A stretch of DNA of 18,900 nucleotides, from positions 80,355 to 99,254 of the forward strand of contig NW_004457464.1 of NCBI RefSeq assembly GCF_000313135.1. Direction: 5' to 3'. The DNA comes from Acanthamoeba castellanii str. Neff (Eukaryota; Discosea; Longamoebia; Acanthamoebidae). The notes under the pieces were generated by a model. That model did not search any database and was not told the origin of the DNA. It saw only the letters and a program-made list of their open reading frames with translations. Positions 16,597-18,900 of the stretch are shown here, piece by piece; the first letter of the stretch is position 1; every line of letters begins with the position of its first letter. The position numbers and the translations under genes are program-made.

Positions 16597-17572
16597 TCAA
16601 GCACCACGCTGCCCCAAGACGATGAAGCGCTGGTTGGTGCGGAAGTAGTCGCCAGCGGCGTCTGAGGAGCTCGAGCAGGTCCTCGGCGGCTGCCCGCTCG
16701 AGAATGCCCTTGCTGATGGTCATCTCCATGAGCGCCTTGGCCTTCACGAAGCCCGGGTCCATGTCCTCCGAGTCGCCTTGCATGTGCGAGCCGGCGTCGA
16801 TCTTGATCGCCCAGGGCGCGCATCTTGGCGTACATGGCGTTGAGGCCGAGGCTGCGGTTAAGTTGCACCAGTTCATTCTCCACCTTCTCCAGGCCTTGCA
16901 CCAGTACCGGGTCTACATATGTTCCACCCCGGGGTAGTGGTGATTGTGTGTAGTGTGCGTGGTACGTGTGCGCGTGTGCGGTGGTGCGTACCGGAGGAAT
17001 AGACGCGTGTGCGCGTGTCCATGTCAGCTTGGCAAATGACGAGCCGCCCTCCGGGCTTTAGTACGCCGTGGAGCTCGACCAGGGCCTTCTCCACGTCAGG
17101 TGCTGCATGACTAGGGTCAAGTAGGCGCCGTCGAACGACTGATCGGGGAACTGCATCGCCGTCACGTTCCCCTCCTCGACCGACAGCTTCTCCTTGTCGC
17201 TCCCTACCGCGTCCTAAAAAGGAAAGAGTTGTGTGTCGTGTGTTGTGTGTCGTGTGTCGAACCTGGAAGCCGGGTTGAAGTCGAGGCCCACCACCTCTCC
17301 CTCGACGCCGGGGTGCTGTACAGGGTGCCACCGGTGGAGGAGCGAAGGAGTTCGTCGGGGAGGAGCCACTCCAATACGCGCCGCTTGCCCTCCACCAGGA
17401 CCGGCGCCTCGTTGATACGCTGAAGAAGAAGCAGAAGGACATGACACAATTAAGAATCTGCTTGTGCGGAATATAACGCTACCTTGAGGTGTGCAGCAAG
17501 GTCGATGGGGGCGCTGTTGCCCTTCCACACATCAGAAGGGCGCTCAGTCTCGTTTTGTTGTGCGCTCGCCAT
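16597..17572 (-). pseudogene. SAM-dependent class I methyltransferase, frameshifted
   Basis: The exon layout is readable (17572-17483, 17419-17263, 17213-16992, 16912-16597), but family sequence moves between frames. It starts with MASAQQNETERPSDVW, then HLKRINEAPVLVEGKRRVLEWLLP. The glycine-rich SAM motif I expected next is missing or garbled (SSTGGTLYS). GEVVGLDFNPAS (motif II, with the acidic residue), SVEEGNVTAMQFPDQSFDG (motif III/IV region) and DVEKALVELHGVLKPGGRLV (motif VI) each sit in a different frame. Two more shifts lie near 16808-16820 and 16658-16668, before a shifted-frame C-terminus [17 protein letters not shown]. The fold resembles UbiE/Methyltransf_11 enzymes; the substrate is unknown. 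One spliced frame stays open over much of the gene, so sequencing or assembly indels are an alternative to real decay. Confidence 0.65.
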
Positions 17573-17829
17573 GTTGTTGGTTTGCTTTTGCTTCACGGCC
17601 CAGCAAAGAACCAACGTTGCGGCCACATCGTCCATGGCGAAAAAGAATGAAAGAAAACGCAGCCCTCTTCGCAGCAGTTGCGTACAAGAGCCGACGTCGA
17701 TCATCACCTTGACGAACTTCGCCTGTGCATTTTATGGAAGGAGGTCTGGGCCTACGATACCAACTCAAACTTCTCTGCGAGAGTCTCCGGAGGACCCTGA
17801 TGGTGGCGCACACACGAAGTCGTCAGACA
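17573..17829. other. Intergenic region between methyltransferase and HtrL-like genes
   Basis: This 257-bp gap separates two same-strand genes. In-frame ATGs upstream of 17572 exist on the minus strand (MDDVAATLVLCW and others), but the sequence has no domain and is treated as leader/promoter. No TATA box or repeat stands out. Confidence 0.45.
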
Positions 17830-18900
17830 TCATGACGGGAACCACAACGTCTAAAATAGAGTGGTGGGGTGGGGCGAGGTCTCACCTGGGGAGGCATGCC
17901 GGGCCAGATGACGTGGCACACGTCACCGCCGGGGCCGAAGGGGAGGGATCGGTCCTCGAGGTTGTGGTGGACGTGGAAGAGATCGGGCCGGCGGTAGTAG
18001 GCCATGGTGAGGAGCGTCTCCTCTGTGCCCAAACAGCCTGTTGTGAACCGACACAGAAGAAATAGAAATAGATGAGGCCGGCCCTTGGAGCCGGAGCAAC
18101 ACAACACCTCGCCCAAGCCCAAGGAGATGGCTGGTAGTACCAAGGTCGAGCGTCTTGTTCAAGATGTACTCGTAGAGGGCGGACACCTTCTCGAGGGACT
18201 TCCTTTGTCCACCCATCGTCCAGCCTGTGTGTCGTGTGTATGTCGTGTGTGTGTGTGTGTGTGTGTGGACGTAAGTGTGAATGGCAGATCACAGCAAAAC
18301 CAACAGCTAACTTGTTGAACGCAAACGGCAGTGCTGTACCCTTGGTGATGAAGCAGGGCGGTTGGTCAAAGGTGAGCTTCTGCATGGCCTCGCGGTAGCA
18401 GCCGTGGAGCTCGTGGCTCATCGCGTAGGGCGTAACCGCCATGAAGAATCGGTCCAAGTAGTGCCTGTAACAAATACCACTCCATTAGGCTAACGTCGCT
18501 ATCTAGTAGTCACAAGCACGCACACGCACGCACACGCACACGCACACGCACACGGCGTGGTACGCACTTGACTTTGGTCTTGAAGTCGGGAATGGACATG
18601 CCATAGTCGGGGTTGATGCGGGGCGTGCAGATGCCGCCCGAGTCGAGCCACACGAAGTACTTGGTCTTGAACGGGTTGAGCACAGAGAGATCGCGCAGCC
18701 ACAGAAGCTTGTGCATGACGATGGGATTGTAGAGGTCGCTGTAGCCCTGGGGCACGTTGGCGAGCCACGGCGTGGCGGGAATCCACCACGGCGAGTTGCG
18801 GATGATCTCGATGCTCTCGTAGTGCTTCCAGGTGCGCAGATCTTCGATCTCGATGAATCGCACGTCGACGCTGTCGTAGAGATGATCCTTGATATAATCG
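17830..18900 (-). CDS. HtrL/YibB-like protein, putative glycosyltransferase-related (5' partial)
   Basis: Five exons are visible: >18900-18568, 18464-18340, 18224-18141, 18037-17886 and a 21-nt last exon 17850-17830 ending in TGA. They give 237 codons in phase; the start is beyond the window. The first exon reads WWIPATPWLANVPQGYSDLY, then MHKLLWLRDLSVLNPFKTKY, then FVWLDSGGICTP. A lysine after a Met-His and a hydrophobic strand ending in W-x-D-x-G are features I associate with the HtrL/YibB family (PF09612), found near lipopolysaccharide genes in bacteria and in scattered eukaryotes. Later segments are DRFFMAVTPYAMSHELHGCY, GWTMGGQRKSLEKVSALYEY and TEETLLTMAYYRRPDLFHVH. The W-x-D pair suggests a glycosyltransferase-type fold, but activity is unproven. 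Family identification is from memory. Confidence 0.7.
18516..18555. repeat. (GCACAC)n tract in an intron of the HtrL-like gene
   Basis: GCACGCACAC and GCACAC units lie within intron 18465-18567, the same repeat type as at 12453-12557. Confidence 0.85.

Overview
The window looks like nuclear DNA of a GC-rich, intron-dense amoebozoan, most likely Acanthamoeba or a close relative. The evidence is a set of housekeeping proteins typical of eukaryotes (eIF2-alpha, proteasome alpha-2, actin family, ZNHIT2, chromodomain), many short GT-AG introns of about 60-160 nt, strong G/C preference at third codon positions, and very tight gene packing. The species is an inference; no rRNA or mitochondrial marker is present. 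Exon joins were worked out by hand by requiring GT..AG ends, a kept reading frame and a sensible protein. For five spliced genes the summed exons are an exact multiple of three with start and stop present (membrane protein, PSMA2, ZNHIT2, F-box/ankyrin, actin-like). The two genes cut by the window edges also keep phase across every join.

Layout, left to right. (1) <1-3224, minus: 12 exons of a secreted or receptor-type protein with two tandem PstS-like periplasmic-binding-protein domains; its 3' end lies outside the window. (2) 3563-5410, minus: 10-exon, 329-aa polytopic membrane protein, probably related to the fungal Golgi UPF0658 family. (3) 5411-6076: a 666-bp stretch of lower GC and unusual codon use, with cysteine-rich coding-like frames that I cannot assign. 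(4) 6077-6700, plus: chromodomain protein with two AT-hooks, tail-to-tail with (5) 6795-7691, minus: intronless eIF2-alpha. (6) 7692-7981: compact divergent promoter with a 14-bp palindrome and a CRE-like site. (7) 7982-9030, plus: proteasome alpha-2 in 4 exons. (8) 9302-11525, plus: ZNHIT2-like protein in 9 exons, ending 12 bp from (9) 11538-13965, minus: F-box plus ankyrin-repeat protein in 7 exons. (10) 13966-14706: T-rich intergenic DNA with inverted repeats. (11) 14707-14779: tRNA-Lys(CUU) with an upstream TATA and a truncated 5' copy. (12) 14863-15039: a possible 58-aa small ORF. (13) 15264-16513, minus: intact but divergent actin-like gene. (14) 16597-17572, minus: SAM-methyltransferase gene broken by several frameshifts. 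(15) 17830->18900, minus: 5' truncated HtrL/YibB-like gene.

There is no operon logic. The housekeeping genes concern translation initiation, protein turnover, RNP assembly and chromatin, and they are neighbours rather than an evident pathway. The PSMA2/eIF2-alpha pair shares one 290-bp promoter region and could be co-regulated. I saw no CRISPR array, no defence island and no complete transposon. The points most worth a second look are the divergent actin with altered nucleotide-binding loops, the eukaryotic tandem PstS-like ectodomain, the shared promoter, the compositional island at 5411-6076, the unusual +4C splice-donor preference, and the broken methyltransferase.
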